Assembly: GCA_049840935.1 (NCBI GenBank)
Contig: JASGJA010000020.1
Location: forward strand, 62,001-126,000
Direction of reading: 5' to 3'
DNA: 64,000 nt
From: Mesorhizobium_G sp049840935
GTDB lineage: Bacteria; Pseudomonadota; Alphaproteobacteria; Rhizobiales; Rhizobiaceae
The notes under the pieces were generated by a model. That model saw only the letters and a program-made list of their open reading frames with translations, was not told where the DNA came from and did no database searches. Both the position numbers and the translations under genes were made by a program. Numbering within the stretch: the first letter of the stretch is position 1; every line of letters begins with the position of its first letter. Shown here piece after piece: positions 26,244 to 35,709 of this stretch.

Positions 26244-27098
26244 ATGACATATGCCCCCACGCGGTGGCGATTTAGACAGCCGAGCGTCATCCCGGGTTTC
26301 GAGCCGGCGCTCGGTTTTACGATCGCCTACCTCAGCCTCATCGTGCTCATTCCCCTGAGCGGAGTAGCTCTGCGCGCAGCGGCGCTCGGATGGTCTGACT
26401 TTTGGGCGCTCGTTACGGATGAGCGCACATTGAAAGCGTTGGAAATTTCGTTCGGCGCCTCACTGGTTGCGGCAATCGTGAACGTTATTTTCGGCACGCT
26501 GGTCGCGTGGGTGCTGGTTCGCTATCGCTTTCCGGGGCGGAGGCTGATTGATGCCGCAGTTGACCTGCCATTTGCTTTGCCAACCGCGGTTGCAGGCATC
26601 GCGCTTGCTGCAATCTACGCGCCGAATGGTTGGGTTGGCAGCGTGCTCGCGCCTCTCGGAATCAAGGTGGCGTTTACGCCACTCGGTATCATTGTAGCGC
26701 TGATTTTTGTGGGGCTGCCATTTGTTGTGCGCACGGTGCAGCCTGTTATGGAAGAAATTGACCGTGACGTGGAAGAAGCTGCGGCAACGCTTGGCGCAAA
26801 CCGATTGCAAACGATCTGGCGGGTGATCTTGCCGGGTTTGACGCCAGCGATTCTGACCGGGTTCGCATTGTCTTTCGCGCGGGCTGTGGGGGAATATGGC
26901 TCCGTTATCTTTATTGCGGGGAACATTCCCTACGTGTCAGAAATTGCGCCGTTGCTGATCGTGATCCGGCTGGAAGAGTTCAATTATGAGGGAGCCACCG
27001 CGATAGCAGCTATCATGCTGGTAATTTCCTTCATAATGCTGTTTGCAATTAATCTGGTTCAGTCCTGGAACCGCCGGAGGTATGGCTATGGTTCTTGA
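26244..27098 (+). CDS. cysT: Sulfate ABC transporter permease CysT
   Basis: This 284-residue inner-membrane permease has six helices. The conserved loop VEEAAATLGANRLQTIWRVI is followed by LPGLTPAILTGFALSFARAV and GEYGSVIFIAGN, all typical of CysT/CysU. FALPTAVAGIALAAIYAPNG is the family's periplasmic-side motif. It begins three bases after the sbp stop and its last 11 bases overlap the cysW start. It forms the channel with CysW. Confidence 0.95.
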   Translation: MTYAPTRWRFRQPSVIPGFEPALGFTIAYLSLIVLIPLSGVALRAAALGWSDFWALVTDERTLKALEISFGASLVAAIVNVIFGTLVAWVLVRYRFPGRRLIDAAVDLPFALPTAVAGIALAAIYAPNGWVGSVLAPLGIKVAFTPLGIIVALIFVGLPFVVRTVQPVMEEIDRDVEEAAATLGANRLQTIWRVILPGLTPAILTGFALSFARAVGEYGSVIFIAGNIPYVSEIAPLLIVIRLEEFNYEGATAIAAIMLVISFIMLFAINLVQSWNRRRYGYGS

Positions 27099-28014
27099 GG
27101 CGACCGAGCGTATGGCCAGCGTTGACGATTATTCCGTGGAAAAGGTGGCAAAAGCAAAATCCCGAGGCGGCAGGAACCCCAATCCTGTAAGTGAAAGCTT
27201 TGGCGTCAAAGCAGCCTTGATTGCTTTGGCGCTGGCATTTCTCGCATTGGTGCTCTTATTGCCGCTGGTGGCGGTTTTCGTGGAAGCCTTTCGCAAGGGG
27301 CCGGAAGAATTCCTACTCTCCCTGAATGATCCCGATACGTTCGCTGCCATTCGGCTGACGCTTACGGTTGCGGCAATCGCTGTGCCGCTCAATCTCGTAT
27401 TCGGTGTTGTAGCGGCATGGGCGATTGCCAAGTTTGAGTTCAAGGGAAAGGCATTTCTGACCACGTTGATCGACCTGCCATTCTCGGTGTCCCCGGTGAT
27501 TTCAGGTTTAGTCTATGTTCTGCTTTTTGGCGCGGGGAGCGTGCTTGGTCCTTGGCTCAAGAGCTATGGCATCGAGATTTTGTTTGCGCTGCCGGGTATC
27601 GTTTTGGCGACGATGTTCGTTACGTTTCCATTTGTGGCGCGCGAACTGATTCCCCTGATGCAAGAGCAGGGAACCAGTGAGGAGGAAGCCGCGCTCTCGC
27701 TTGGCGCGTCCGGCTGGCAGACATTCTGGTACGTGACCTTACCGAATATCAAATGGGGACTGCTCTATGGCGTATTGCTATGCAATGCGCGCGCCATGGG
27801 TGAGTTTGGTGCGGTTTCAGTTGTTTCGGGCCATATTCGCGGCCTGACCAATACCATGCCGCTGCATGTCGAGATTCTCTACAACGAGTATAATTTCGTC
27901 GCAGCGTTTGCCGTCGCGACCCTGCTGGCCGGGCTGGCTCTGGTTACGCTCGTGCTGAAATCCATTCTCGAATATCGCTATGGCGACGCAATCGCTGCAT
28001 CCGCGAAGCATTAG
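27088..28014 (+). CDS. cysW: Sulfate ABC transporter permease CysW
   Basis: This 308-residue permease is paralogous to CysT. It has the motifs LPFSVSPVISGLVYVLLFG, the EAA loop SEEEAALSLGASGWQTFWYV and ARAMGEFGAVSVVSGHIRG. A polar N-terminal stretch of about 40 residues precedes the first helix. ATG 27088 is chosen because GGAGG inside the end of cysT lies seven bases before it. The ATG at 27082 is too close to that site, and the longer frame from 27043 is unsupported. The 11-base overlap indicates coupled translation. Confidence 0.94.
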   Translation: MVLEATERMASVDDYSVEKVAKAKSRGGRNPNPVSESFGVKAALIALALAFLALVLLLPLVAVFVEAFRKGPEEFLLSLNDPDTFAAIRLTLTVAAIAVPLNLVFGVVAAWAIAKFEFKGKAFLTTLIDLPFSVSPVISGLVYVLLFGAGSVLGPWLKSYGIEILFALPGIVLATMFVTFPFVARELIPLMQEQGTSEEEAALSLGASGWQTFWYVTLPNIKWGLLYGVLLCNARAMGEFGAVSVVSGHIRGLTNTMPLHVEILYNEYNFVAAFAVATLLAGLALVTLVLKSILEYRYGDAIAASAKH

Positions 28015-28022
28015 GAACTGTC

Positions 28023-29078
28023 ATGGACGTATCCATCCGAAATGTCCGCAAGGAATTCGACCGTTTTCCGGCGTTGCACAATGTGAATCTGGATATTCAT
28101 TCCGGCGAATTGATTGCACTGCTGGGACCGTCCGGCTCCGGTAAGACGACGCTGTTGCGGCTTATCGCGGGGCTGGAAACGCCGACCGATGGCTCGATTT
28201 ATTTCGGTCAGGACGATGCTTCCCTAAAGAGCGTGCAGGAGCGGAATGTCGGCTTCGTGTTTCAGCACTATGCGCTGTTCAGGCACATGACCGTTGCGGA
28301 GAATATCGGCTTTGGGTTGAAGGTGCGCAAAGGCAATGACAGGCCGCCGAATGAGCGGATACGCAAGCGGGCGCTGGAATTGCTTGATCTTGTGCAGTTA
28401 TCCGGTCTCGAAAACCGCTATCCGAACCAGCTTTCAGGTGGGCAGAGGCAGCGCGTGGCACTGGCGCGTGCAATGGCCATAGAACCGCGCGTTCTTTTGC
28501 TGGACGAGCCTTTCGGTGCGCTCGATGCGCAGGTTCGGCGCGAATTGCGCCGTTGGCTGCGCGAAATCCACGATGCGACGGGGCATACCACAGTGTTCGT
28601 GACGCACGATCAGGAAGAAGCGCTTGAACTTGCGGATCGTGTGGTTGTGATGAGCCAGGGCCGAATTGAGCAGGTGGGCACCGCCGACGATGCTTATGAT
28701 CGCCCGAATTCGCCTTTTGTCTACGGCTTTATAGGCGACTTATCGGCCTTACCGGTGCGTGTCGAGAATGGCGAGATTTGGCTCGCAGACCGCACGGTTG
28801 GCCTGAAGGTGAATGATGTGCCGGATGGCAATGCTTCGCTCTATTTTAGGCCGCATGACGTTACCCTGCTGGACGGTTGCGGCGGATGTATTGCCGGAAC
28901 GGTTGCGGCCAGTAGGCGCGTTGCGGGAACGCGGCGTGTCGAACTCGAGGTCGGGGGCTCGCAGCATCGTGTCGAAATCGAACTGCCGATTGAGCATGTC
29001 GCAGCCGAGCGCTCGCGCATCGCGTTCCGACCGACACGGTGGAAGGTTTTCCCAGAAGCACAGAATTCGGCAGTTTAG
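28023..29078 (+). CDS. cysA: Sulfate/thiosulfate ABC transporter ATP-binding protein
   Basis: This 351-residue ATPase has Walker A GPSGSGKTT, the signature LSGGQRQRVALARAMA, Walker B VLLLDEPFGALD and the His-switch FVTHDQEEALELAD. A C-terminal TOBE region follows that starts near residue 240 (VRVENGEIWLADR). FQHYALFRHMTVAENIGFGL is the usual CysA Q-loop segment. The gene starts eight bases after cysW and completes the sulfate importer. No terminator is visible after it, and an MFS gene follows closely. Confidence 0.95.
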   Translation: MDVSIRNVRKEFDRFPALHNVNLDIHSGELIALLGPSGSGKTTLLRLIAGLETPTDGSIYFGQDDASLKSVQERNVGFVFQHYALFRHMTVAENIGFGLKVRKGNDRPPNERIRKRALELLDLVQLSGLENRYPNQLSGGQRQRVALARAMAIEPRVLLLDEPFGALDAQVRRELRRWLREIHDATGHTTVFVTHDQEEALELADRVVVMSQGRIEQVGTADDAYDRPNSPFVYGFIGDLSALPVRVENGEIWLADRTVGLKVNDVPDGNASLYFRPHDVTLLDGCGGCIAGTVAASRRVAGTRRVELEVGGSQHRVEIELPIEHVAAERSRIAFRPTRWKVFPEAQNSAV

Positions 29079-29144
29079 GGTTAGGACCTAGTGCAGTTCA
29101 AGAAAGGGCTGGCGCGCAGGTGGACGCCATGCCAATTGACGAAC

Positions 29145-30380
29145 ATGTCCTCTCTTTCCGTTTCTGAAGATCGTTATGCCGCTTTTCGGCACGGGCCTTT
29201 CTTGCGTTTTTGGCTCGCGCGTTTTCTTGCGACCTTTTGCACGCAGATCCTTTCCGTTGCTGTCGGCTGGCAGATTTATGACCTGACGCGCGATCCGTTT
29301 GATCTCGGCATTGTCGGGATTGTGCAGTTTCTGCCGTCGCTGCTGCTGGTGCTGGTGACTGGCGTTATTGCGGATCGTTTCGGACGACGGCTGATTATGG
29401 GCCTGTCGGCTCTACTGGAAGCGGCCTGCGCCTTCGCGATTCTGCTGCTGACATGGCATGGGCTGACCAGCCCGCTGCCGGTGTTCGTTGTGTTGGCGGT
29501 GTTTGGTGTCGCTAGGGCCTTTTTTGGGCCTTCGGCGGCTTCTCTCGTCGCTAATCTCGTTCCGCAGAAGGACTTCGCCAACGCGATAGCGTGGACATCA
29601 TCGGCATGGCAGACCGCGACAATTGTCGGCCCTGTAGCTGGTGGTTTGCTCTATGGCGTTTCCGCATTTGCGGCCTATGGCACTGCTGCATTTTTCATGG
29701 CGGTGGCCGGATTGCTGGTGCTTTCCATTCCAAAGCCGGCCCAGCGCAGCGAAACGCACAAGCCGACGCTTGAAACGCTCTTTGCTGGTTTCCGCTACAT
29801 CTGGAGCGAGAAGATCGTGCTCGGCGCGATTTCGCTGGATTTGTTCGCAGTTCTGCTTTCGGGCGCGGTGGCGCTGCTGCCGGTCTATGCGCGTGACGTT
29901 TTAGATTTGGGGCCGTGGGGTCTGGGGCTGCTGCGTGGAGCTCCGGGCATTGGCGCGATAGCAGTGGCGTTGTGGCTCACCTCGCATCCGATTAAGGACC
30001 ATGCGGGTGCGGTCATGCTCTTTTTCGTAGGTCTGTTTGGAGCGTTCACCGTTCTGTTCGGTGTTTCGACAATTCCATGGCTCTCGATCTTTGCGCTGGC
30101 GATGCTCGGCGCATCCGACATGTTCAGCGTCTATGTTCGGGAAACGTTGATCCAGCTTTGGACACCTGACGAAGTGCGTGGCCGCGTCAATGCCGTGAAT
30201 ATGGTATTTGTAGGTGCGTCGAACGAGCTTGGTGAATTCCGCGCCGGAACAATGGCAGCATTTATCGGGCCGGTTGCGGCGGTTGTCGTTGGCGGAATTG
30301 GCGCGATGGGTGTTGCGGGACTCTGGTTCGTGCTGTTCCCGGCACTCGCTAAAGTGCGGCACCTCGACCGGCGTAGCTGA
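29145..30380 (+). CDS. MFS transporter, EntS/MdtG-like
   Basis: This 411-residue major facilitator has about 12 hydrophobic helices, the motif-A segment GVIADRFGRRLIMG between helices 2 and 3, and GRVNAVNMVFVGASNELGEF, which is characteristic of the enterobactin-exporter-like branch. Substrates of that branch include siderophores and drugs; this one is unknown. ATG 29145 gives a sensible cytoplasmic N-terminus, though the frame opens from 29091 only 12 bases after cysA and the ribosome site is weak in either case. Its end overlaps the convergent GATase gene by 32 bases. Confidence 0.88.
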   Translation: MSSLSVSEDRYAAFRHGPFLRFWLARFLATFCTQILSVAVGWQIYDLTRDPFDLGIVGIVQFLPSLLLVLVTGVIADRFGRRLIMGLSALLEAACAFAILLLTWHGLTSPLPVFVVLAVFGVARAFFGPSAASLVANLVPQKDFANAIAWTSSAWQTATIVGPVAGGLLYGVSAFAAYGTAAFFMAVAGLLVLSIPKPAQRSETHKPTLETLFAGFRYIWSEKIVLGAISLDLFAVLLSGAVALLPVYARDVLDLGPWGLGLLRGAPGIGAIAVALWLTSHPIKDHAGAVMLFFVGLFGAFTVLFGVSTIPWLSIFALAMLGASDMFSVYVRETLIQLWTPDEVRGRVNAVNMVFVGASNELGEFRAGTMAAFIGPVAAVVVGGIGAMGVAGLWFVLFPALAKVRHLDRRS

Positions 30381-31095
30381 TAGATTTCGGCTTGTGGGCT
30401 GGTGCTCCGAATACAAGTTCTAGAAATTCGATGAGCCAACGTTTCAAGTGCATATCCCAGATCATGCGCCCGCCAAGATGGTCCTGACCGGGTTGCGCGC
30501 CCGGCAGTTCAAAGCGGTGCGCACCCCGCACCACCCAGCGATGCATCATCACGCGCGTCAGTTCCGCGTGAAACTGTATGCCCCAGGCATTTTTGCCATA
30601 GCGGAATGCCTGATTGGGGTAGGCGTCGGCGGTGGCGAGCAGCGTCGCTCCCGATGGAAGGGTGAAGCCTTCCCGGTGGAAATGGTAAACCATCTCAGGC
30701 CAATTCATGAGGGCCTTACCCTCGTCGGTGGCCTTCAAAGGATACCAGCCAATCTCGACAAGCCCGTCGCAATGGCCTTCAACCTTTCCGCCTAAATGAT
30801 TGACCAGCATTTGCGCACCGAGGCAGATGCCTAGAAACGGCTTGTCTTCCTTCAGCGGTACGGAGAGCCAGTCCGTTTCGCGCTTCACAAATTCGTCTGA
30901 GTCATTGGCTGACATTGGACCGCCAAATACTACCACTCCGGCATGGTCTTCCAACGTTGGCGGCAGGGCCTCGCCAAGCGGAGGGCGGCGAATGTCAAGC
31001 TCAAAGCCCTCTTGTAAGAGCAGATGTCCGACGCGGCCCGGACTGGACGTTTCCTGATGAAGAACAATGAGAATGCGAGGTCGCGGCTTTGCCAT
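30349..31095 (-). CDS. Class I glutamine amidotransferase-like protein
   Basis: This 248-residue protein has the GMP-synthase-type glutamine amidotransferase fold. The nucleophile Cys is in GICLGAQM (about residue 92), VVVFGGPMSAND forms the oxyanion region and the catalytic His-Glu pair is in WGIQFHAEL (about 175). No synthetase domain is attached. Related stand-alone proteins include gamma-glutamyl hydrolases of polyamine conjugates and uncharacterised enzymes. Its ATG shares a base with the stop of the TerB-like gene (TAATG), so the two are co-translated. Confidence 0.88.
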   Translation of the reverse strand: MAKPRPRILIVLHQETSSPGRVGHLLLQEGFELDIRRPPLGEALPPTLEDHAGVVVFGGPMSANDSDEFVKRETDWLSVPLKEDKPFLGICLGAQMLVNHLGGKVEGHCDGLVEIGWYPLKATDEGKALMNWPEMVYHFHREGFTLPSGATLLATADAYPNQAFRYGKNAWGIQFHAELTRVMMHRWVVRGAHRFELPGAQPGQDHLGGRMIWDMHLKRWLIEFLELVFGAPAHKPKSISYAGRGAAL

Positions 31096-31577
31096 TATTC
31101 TTCGGTGGGCGTTCCTTTGGCTGCAGGCACATCGCGCGCAGCCTCTTTGCGTTGTGCGATTCTGTCACGGCTGGCGACGCCAATCAATTCGGCCACACGC
31201 CACAACGTATTATCCTCAAGTTCATGCACTTCACCATCCGCATAAACGACATCCCACATCATGCGAATGAAATGGATGCGTTGCTGTTCGTCCAGATGCC
31301 GTTTCAGGACGCTCGTGAATGCATAGAGGTCGACCGCCTCGGCATCGGCGCTCTGTCCGGCTTTCACCAATCGGTCCAGTTCGTCGCCGTCAATGTCGTA
31401 TTCGTTGCCCAGAAGGGCCTTCATACGATCCCACTCGACGTCTTGCCGGACACCATCGGCATCCATCACATGATAGAGCAAGGCCGCTGCAGCAATGCGC
31501 GGATCATCTTCTCGCGCGCCGCTTGTTGTGCCGCCTGAAGGAAGTTCTTTCAGAAATGAGAGTACGCGCTCAAGCAT
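31095..31577 (-). CDS. TerB-family protein
   Basis: This 160-residue protein is mostly helical. The TerB-like acidic repeats YHVMDADGVRQDVEWDRMKA and MWDVVYADGEVHELEDNTLW are each an Asp-x-Asp-Gly type loop followed by a helix. TerB-family domains occur in tellurite-resistance and stress proteins and are thought to bind metal; the function here is unknown. ATG 31577 is chosen over GTG 31592. It overlaps the next gene by one base. A long downstream tail of Ala/Lys/Arg residues is probably disordered. Confidence 0.82.
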   Translation of the reverse strand: MLERVLSFLKELPSGGTTSGAREDDPRIAAAALLYHVMDADGVRQDVEWDRMKALLGNEYDIDGDELDRLVKAGQSADAEAVDLYAFTSVLKRHLDEQQRIHFIRMMWDVVYADGEVHELEDNTLWRVAELIGVASRDRIAQRKEAARDVPAAKGTPTEE

Positions 31578-31668
31578 CGTTCGACCCGCCACAAACCCGA
31601 ACTTTTAAAACGCAAACCATCCGAATAGCGTTCCGTCAATTCACGAACGGAGTCGAATCGCAACTATG

Positions 31669-32223
31669 TTATCCGCGTGTGAGATCCTGCGCGATGGCAA
31701 GTTGCAGCAATTGCGCAAGCTCGCGCGCCGCGCGGCTCTGCGCGTCAATCTCGGCCCGCATTTCGCCAAAGGACTGACGCGGCACGTCAAAGGACGACAT
31801 GATCTGGCGTGTACCCTGGCTGATCACCGCGCCATTGTCATTGCGCGTCAACACATAGGTTCCGCGCAGTGTCACTGTGGCAGCGGTCGGCTCGTTTTCG
31901 CCGCGCGTTATCTGCCGCGTCGCCGCTGTTTCGCGAATGGAAGTCACGCGCAGATCAAGCGAATAGCGTGGGCTGGCAGGTTCGCCCTGTCCGCCAGCGA
32001 ACAGGAAAATGAGGCGATTGCGGACTTCCTGACCGTAGCGCGTGGGCACGGGCTTGATTGCTATGGAAGACAGCTCGGCGCGCATGCCGGAGGAAACGCC
32101 AGCGGCGGTGGGTGCACTATCGGAATAGAGCGGGCGGACTGTGCAGGCTGACAGCATTGCCACCGACAGGGAGATTGCTGCGAACGAGACGGCACGTTTC
32201 GATCTGAACAAGACTTTCCTCAT
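31669..32223 (-). CDS. lptE: LPS assembly lipoprotein LptE
   Basis: This is a 184-residue lipoprotein precursor. The signal peptide ends in the lipobox MLSAC and is followed by TVRPLYSD, typical of alphaproteobacterial LptE. It plugs the LptD barrel in the outer membrane to deliver lipopolysaccharide to the surface. The central strands RYSLDLRVTSIRETAATRQI and AATVTLRGTYVLTRNDNGAV fit the family. It starts 26 bases after leuS on the same strand, a pairing conserved across Proteobacteria, so the two are one operon. Confidence 0.92.
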   Translation of the reverse strand: MRKVLFRSKRAVSFAAISLSVAMLSACTVRPLYSDSAPTAAGVSSGMRAELSSIAIKPVPTRYGQEVRNRLIFLFAGGQGEPASPRYSLDLRVTSIRETAATRQITRGENEPTAATVTLRGTYVLTRNDNGAVISQGTRQIMSSFDVPRQSFGEMRAEIDAQSRAARELAQLLQLAIAQDLTRG

Positions 32224-32249
32224 TCGCTGTGCCGACGCGCCGACAACAA

Positions 32250-34883
32250 TCAGGCGACGACGTTGACGATCCGCTGCGGAACCACAATGACCTTGCGCGG
32301 CGGCTTGCCGTCAAGTGCCTTTATGACTGCGTCAAGCGCCAAAGCAGCCTTTTCGACGGCAGCTTGGTCTGCGTCGCGGGCAATTGTCAATTCGCCACGC
32401 TTCTTGCCGTTGATCTGGATTGGATAGACGATTTCATTATCCACCGTCAGCGCGGGATCGAATGTGGGCCAAGGCTGGCTTGCGACAAAGCCCTCTCCGC
32501 CGAGCGCCGACCAGCATTCTTCGGCCAGATGCGGCATCATCGGCGCAATCAGCACGCATAGCATTTCGAGCGCCTGACGGCAGGCTGTGCGCAGGGCGTC
32601 GTCGGCTTTTCCGGCGGCAATATCGCCCAGAGCGGGCTGCAGGACATTGGCGAATTCGTACAGACGCGCGACTGCCTTGTTGAAAGCCAGCTTTTCAATG
32701 TCTTCGCCAATCAGCTTGACGGTTTTATGCGCGGCCTTCGAGATCGTAAGTGCTTCGCCCTCGGTGCCGGATGCAGGGGCCACACCTTGCAAATGTTCGC
32801 CCGCTTCGGATACCAGTCTCCAGATGCGCTGCACGAAGCGATGCGCGCCTTCAACTCCAGCTTCCGTCCAGATCACATCGCGCTCCGGCGGTGAGTCGGA
32901 CAGCATGAAGAAGCGAGCGGTGTCGGCGCCGTAGCTTGCGAGAATGTCGTCGGGATCGACCACGTTCTTCTTCGACTTCGACATTTTTTCAATCGCACCG
33001 ATTTCGACCGGAGCGCCATCAGACAGCATGGTCGCGTGGCGAGTGCCGTCTGTTTCCACGATCTTGATTTCGGCGGGCGTCACCCAACCATTCGGGCCGC
33101 GATAGGTTTCGTGAACAACCATGCCTTGCGTGAACAAACCTTCGAAAGGTTCCGCGACCTCATTCAAATGCCCTGTCACTTGCATGGCGCGCGTGAAGAA
33201 GCGCGAATAAAGCAGATGCAGAATCGCGTGCTCAATGCCGCCAATATATTGATTGACTGGCAGCCAGCCGTTCTTGCCATCAACCACGGACAGCGTGGTG
33301 GGTTCCGCTTCGTTCCACGGATCAGTGAAGCGCGCGAAATACCAGGACGAATCCACGAAAGTGTCCATGGTGTCCGTATCGCGGCGCGCGGGCTTTCCGC
33401 ATTGCGGGCAGTTCACGTGCTTCCATGTCGGATGGTGGTCCAGCGGATTGCCCGGCTTGTCGAAGCTGACGTCTTGCGGCAGCTCAACCGGCAACTGGTT
33501 CGCCGGAACCGGAATAGAACCGCAATGATCGCAGTGAATGACCGGGATAGGGCAACCCCAATAGCGCTGGCGTGAAATCAGCCAGTCGCGCAGGCGGAAC
33601 TGCACCTTGCGCTCAGCCATAGGGCGATTGCCGATTGAGATTGCGGCCAAACGATCGGCGACGACATTGAATGCCTCGGTGGGCTTCATGCCATCAAGGA
33701 AGCGCGAATTGATCATCACGCCATCGTCGGTATAAGCCGTTTCAGTGATCTGGAAGGACGCGGCGTCCGCATCTTCCGGCATAACCACCGGAACGACCGG
33801 CAAGCCATATTTGTTAGCGAAATCAAGGTCGCGCTGGTCGCCTGACGGGCAGCCGAAAATCGCGCCTGTGCCATAGTCCATGAGCACGAAATTGGCGACA
33901 TAGACCGGCAGGGTCCAAGAAGGGTCGAAAGGATGCACGACACGGATACCCGTATCGAAGCCCTTCTTCTCGGCAGTCTCGATCTCGGCGGCGGACGTGC
34001 CGCCGTGCTTGATTTCATCAATGAACGAGGCCAGCGCCGGATTGTTCGCGGCCGCCTTGCGCGCCAACGGATGGTCTGCCGCAATCGCCATGAAGGACGC
34101 GCCGAAAATCGTGTCTGGACGCGTGGTATAGACTTCCAGTTCGCTTTCGCCCTGTGGTGCCGTGTCTTTTGCCAACGGCCAGCGGATCAGCAAACCTTCC
34201 GAGCGACCAATCCAGTTGGCCTGCATCAGCTTGACCTTCTCCGGCCAGCGATCCAGCGTGTCCAGACTGTCCAGCAGATCCTGACTCATGGAGGTGATCT
34301 TGAAGAACCATTGCGTCAGGTCGCGTTGCTCGACCGGTGCGCCCGAACGCCAGCCCTTCCCATCGATAACCTGCTCGTTGGCGAGCACGGTCATATCGAC
34401 GGGATCCCAATTGACCTTGGCGGACTTGCGTTCGACCAGTCCGCTCTTCCAGAAGTCGAGGAACATCTTCTGCTGATGCTTGTAGTAGCTTGCATCGCAG
34501 GTCGCGATTTCTCGCGCCCAATCCAGCGACAGGCCCATCGTTTTCAACTGGTTGCGCATGGTTGCGATGTTCGCGTAGGTCCAGTCGCGCGGGTTCACCT
34601 TGTTGTCACGTGCCGCGTTTTCCGCAGGCAGGCCAAATGCGTCCCATCCCATCGGGTGCAGAACATTATAGCCGTTGGCGCGACGATAGCGTGCAACAAC
34701 GTCGCCCATCGCATAATTGCGGACATGGCCCATGTGGATGCGCCCCGATGGATAGGGGAACATCTCAAGCACAAAGTATTTCTGGCGCGGATCGCTGTTG
34801 TCAGTTTCAAACAGTTTGGCTTCGGCCCAAGCCTTCTGCCATTTTGGTTCGGATGCGCGCGGATTGTATCGTTCGGTTGCCAT
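32250..34883 (-). CDS. leuS: Leucyl-tRNA synthetase
   Basis: This 877-residue class I aminoacyl-tRNA synthetase has a HIGH-like motif in YPSGRIHMGHVRNYAMGD (about residues 42-60), an inserted CP1 editing domain with TTRPDTIFGASFMAIAADHP, zinc-like CxxC pairs (HCDHCGS, NCPQCGK), the KMSKS motif KMSKSKKNVVDPDD and a C-terminal anticodon domain. The length is normal and intact. I chose ATG 34883 (MATERYNPRASEPKWQ) over a longer frame from 34934. It charges tRNA-Leu and is essential. The 122 bases upstream hold a short hairpin at 34916-34932. Confidence 0.97.
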   Translation of the reverse strand: MATERYNPRASEPKWQKAWAEAKLFETDNSDPRQKYFVLEMFPYPSGRIHMGHVRNYAMGDVVARYRRANGYNVLHPMGWDAFGLPAENAARDNKVNPRDWTYANIATMRNQLKTMGLSLDWAREIATCDASYYKHQQKMFLDFWKSGLVERKSAKVNWDPVDMTVLANEQVIDGKGWRSGAPVEQRDLTQWFFKITSMSQDLLDSLDTLDRWPEKVKLMQANWIGRSEGLLIRWPLAKDTAPQGESELEVYTTRPDTIFGASFMAIAADHPLARKAAANNPALASFIDEIKHGGTSAAEIETAEKKGFDTGIRVVHPFDPSWTLPVYVANFVLMDYGTGAIFGCPSGDQRDLDFANKYGLPVVPVVMPEDADAASFQITETAYTDDGVMINSRFLDGMKPTEAFNVVADRLAAISIGNRPMAERKVQFRLRDWLISRQRYWGCPIPVIHCDHCGSIPVPANQLPVELPQDVSFDKPGNPLDHHPTWKHVNCPQCGKPARRDTDTMDTFVDSSWYFARFTDPWNEAEPTTLSVVDGKNGWLPVNQYIGGIEHAILHLLYSRFFTRAMQVTGHLNEVAEPFEGLFTQGMVVHETYRGPNGWVTPAEIKIVETDGTRHATMLSDGAPVEIGAIEKMSKSKKNVVDPDDILASYGADTARFFMLSDSPPERDVIWTEAGVEGAHRFVQRIWRLVSEAGEHLQGVAPASGTEGEALTISKAAHKTVKLIGEDIEKLAFNKAVARLYEFANVLQPALGDIAAGKADDALRTACRQALEMLCVLIAPMMPHLAEECWSALGGEGFVASQPWPTFDPALTVDNEIVYPIQINGKKRGELTIARDADQAAVEKAALALDAVIKALDGKPPRKVIVVPQRIVNVVA

Positions 34884-34915
34884 GGCCAGAAATTTACATA
34901 AAAGGACGGGCTTAA

Positions 34916-34932
34916 GGCCGCTGATCGCGGCC
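34916..34932. repeat. Short perfect hairpin in the leuS leader
   Basis: GGCCGC (34916-34921) pairs with GCGGCC (34927-34932) around TGATC, 33 bases before the leuS start and 74 before the divergent gene. It has no T-tract and no T-box features. A structural or regulatory role is possible but unproven. Confidence 0.3.
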
Positions 34933-35005
34933 AAGTTCGGTCCGGGTCTTCACCACGCTTTGGTCCGAGCGTCAACCTCAACCGCCATTAGCGGGAATAT
35001 TTGGT

Positions 35006-35668
35006 ATGACTGACGCCGTTCAGCAACTTGACGCAGTGAAGACGAAAATAACAAAAGCTGAGCGTCTTGCGGGTCGCACGGCGGGCAGCGTGCAACTGGT
35101 CGCTGTGTCAAAAACTTTCGACGCGGATGCCATTCGACCGGTTCTTTCGGCGGGCCAACGGGTGTTCGGCGAGAATCGCGTTCAAGAAGCTCAGGGAAAG
35201 TGGCCGGGTTTGAAGGCGGATTATTCGGATATCGAACTGCACCTTATCGGCCCACTCCAATCTAACAAGGCGAAAGAAGCCGTTGCGTTGTTCGATGTGA
35301 TCGAAACGGTGGACCGCGAGAAGATTGCCGCCGAGCTTGCGAGGGAAATTGCTAAGCAGGTTCGTGTGCCGCGCCTTTACGTGCAGGTCAACACGGGACT
35401 TGAAGAGCAGAAGGCCGGCATTGATCCGCGCGAAGCGGTGGCGTTCGTCAAACGATGCCGCGAAGTGCATGGCCTTCAAATCGAGGGATTGATGTGCATT
35501 CCGCCGGCGGAGGAAAATCCCGGCCCCCATTTTGCGCTGCTGGCCAAAATTGCAAAGGAAGCCGGGGTGGAAAAGCTTTCCATGGGCATGTCGGGCGATT
35601 ACGAAACGGCGGTCGCGTTCGGCGCGACGAGCGTGCGTGTCGGCAGCGCAATTTTCGGAAGCCGCTGA
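35006..35668 (+). CDS. YggS-family pyridoxal phosphate homeostasis protein
   Basis: This 220-residue single-domain TIM-barrel protein has the PLP-binding Lys in VQLVAVSKTFDADAI (about residue 36), the conserved GENRVQEAQGKW and HLIGPLQSNKAK segments, and the C-terminal LSMGMSGDYETAVAFGATSVRVGSAIFG that holds the phosphate. It is not known to be catalytic and balances free PLP in the cytoplasm. The start is the first ATG; the gene is divergent from leuS. A GC palindrome follows the stop by eight bases. Confidence 0.95.
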   Translation: MTDAVQQLDAVKTKITKAERLAGRTAGSVQLVAVSKTFDADAIRPVLSAGQRVFGENRVQEAQGKWPGLKADYSDIELHLIGPLQSNKAKEAVALFDVIETVDREKIAAELAREIAKQVRVPRLYVQVNTGLEEQKAGIDPREAVAFVKRCREVHGLQIEGLMCIPPAEENPGPHFALLAKIAKEAGVEKLSMGMSGDYETAVAFGATSVRVGSAIFGSR

Positions 35669-35676
35669 AAGTGTAT

Positions 35677-35699
35677 CCCTCCCCCGAGGGGGGGGAGGG
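35677..35699. repeat. C/G-tract palindrome, REP-like, between convergent genes
   Basis: CCCTCCCCC (35677-35685) faces a GGGGGGGGAGGG tract (35688-35699) across GA. It lies between the stops of the YggS gene and acs and may act as a bidirectional terminator despite lacking T-tracts. It resembles the inner part of the arms of the palindrome at 1205-1304. Confidence 0.55.
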
Positions 35700-35709
35700 T
35701 GCAGGGCGA

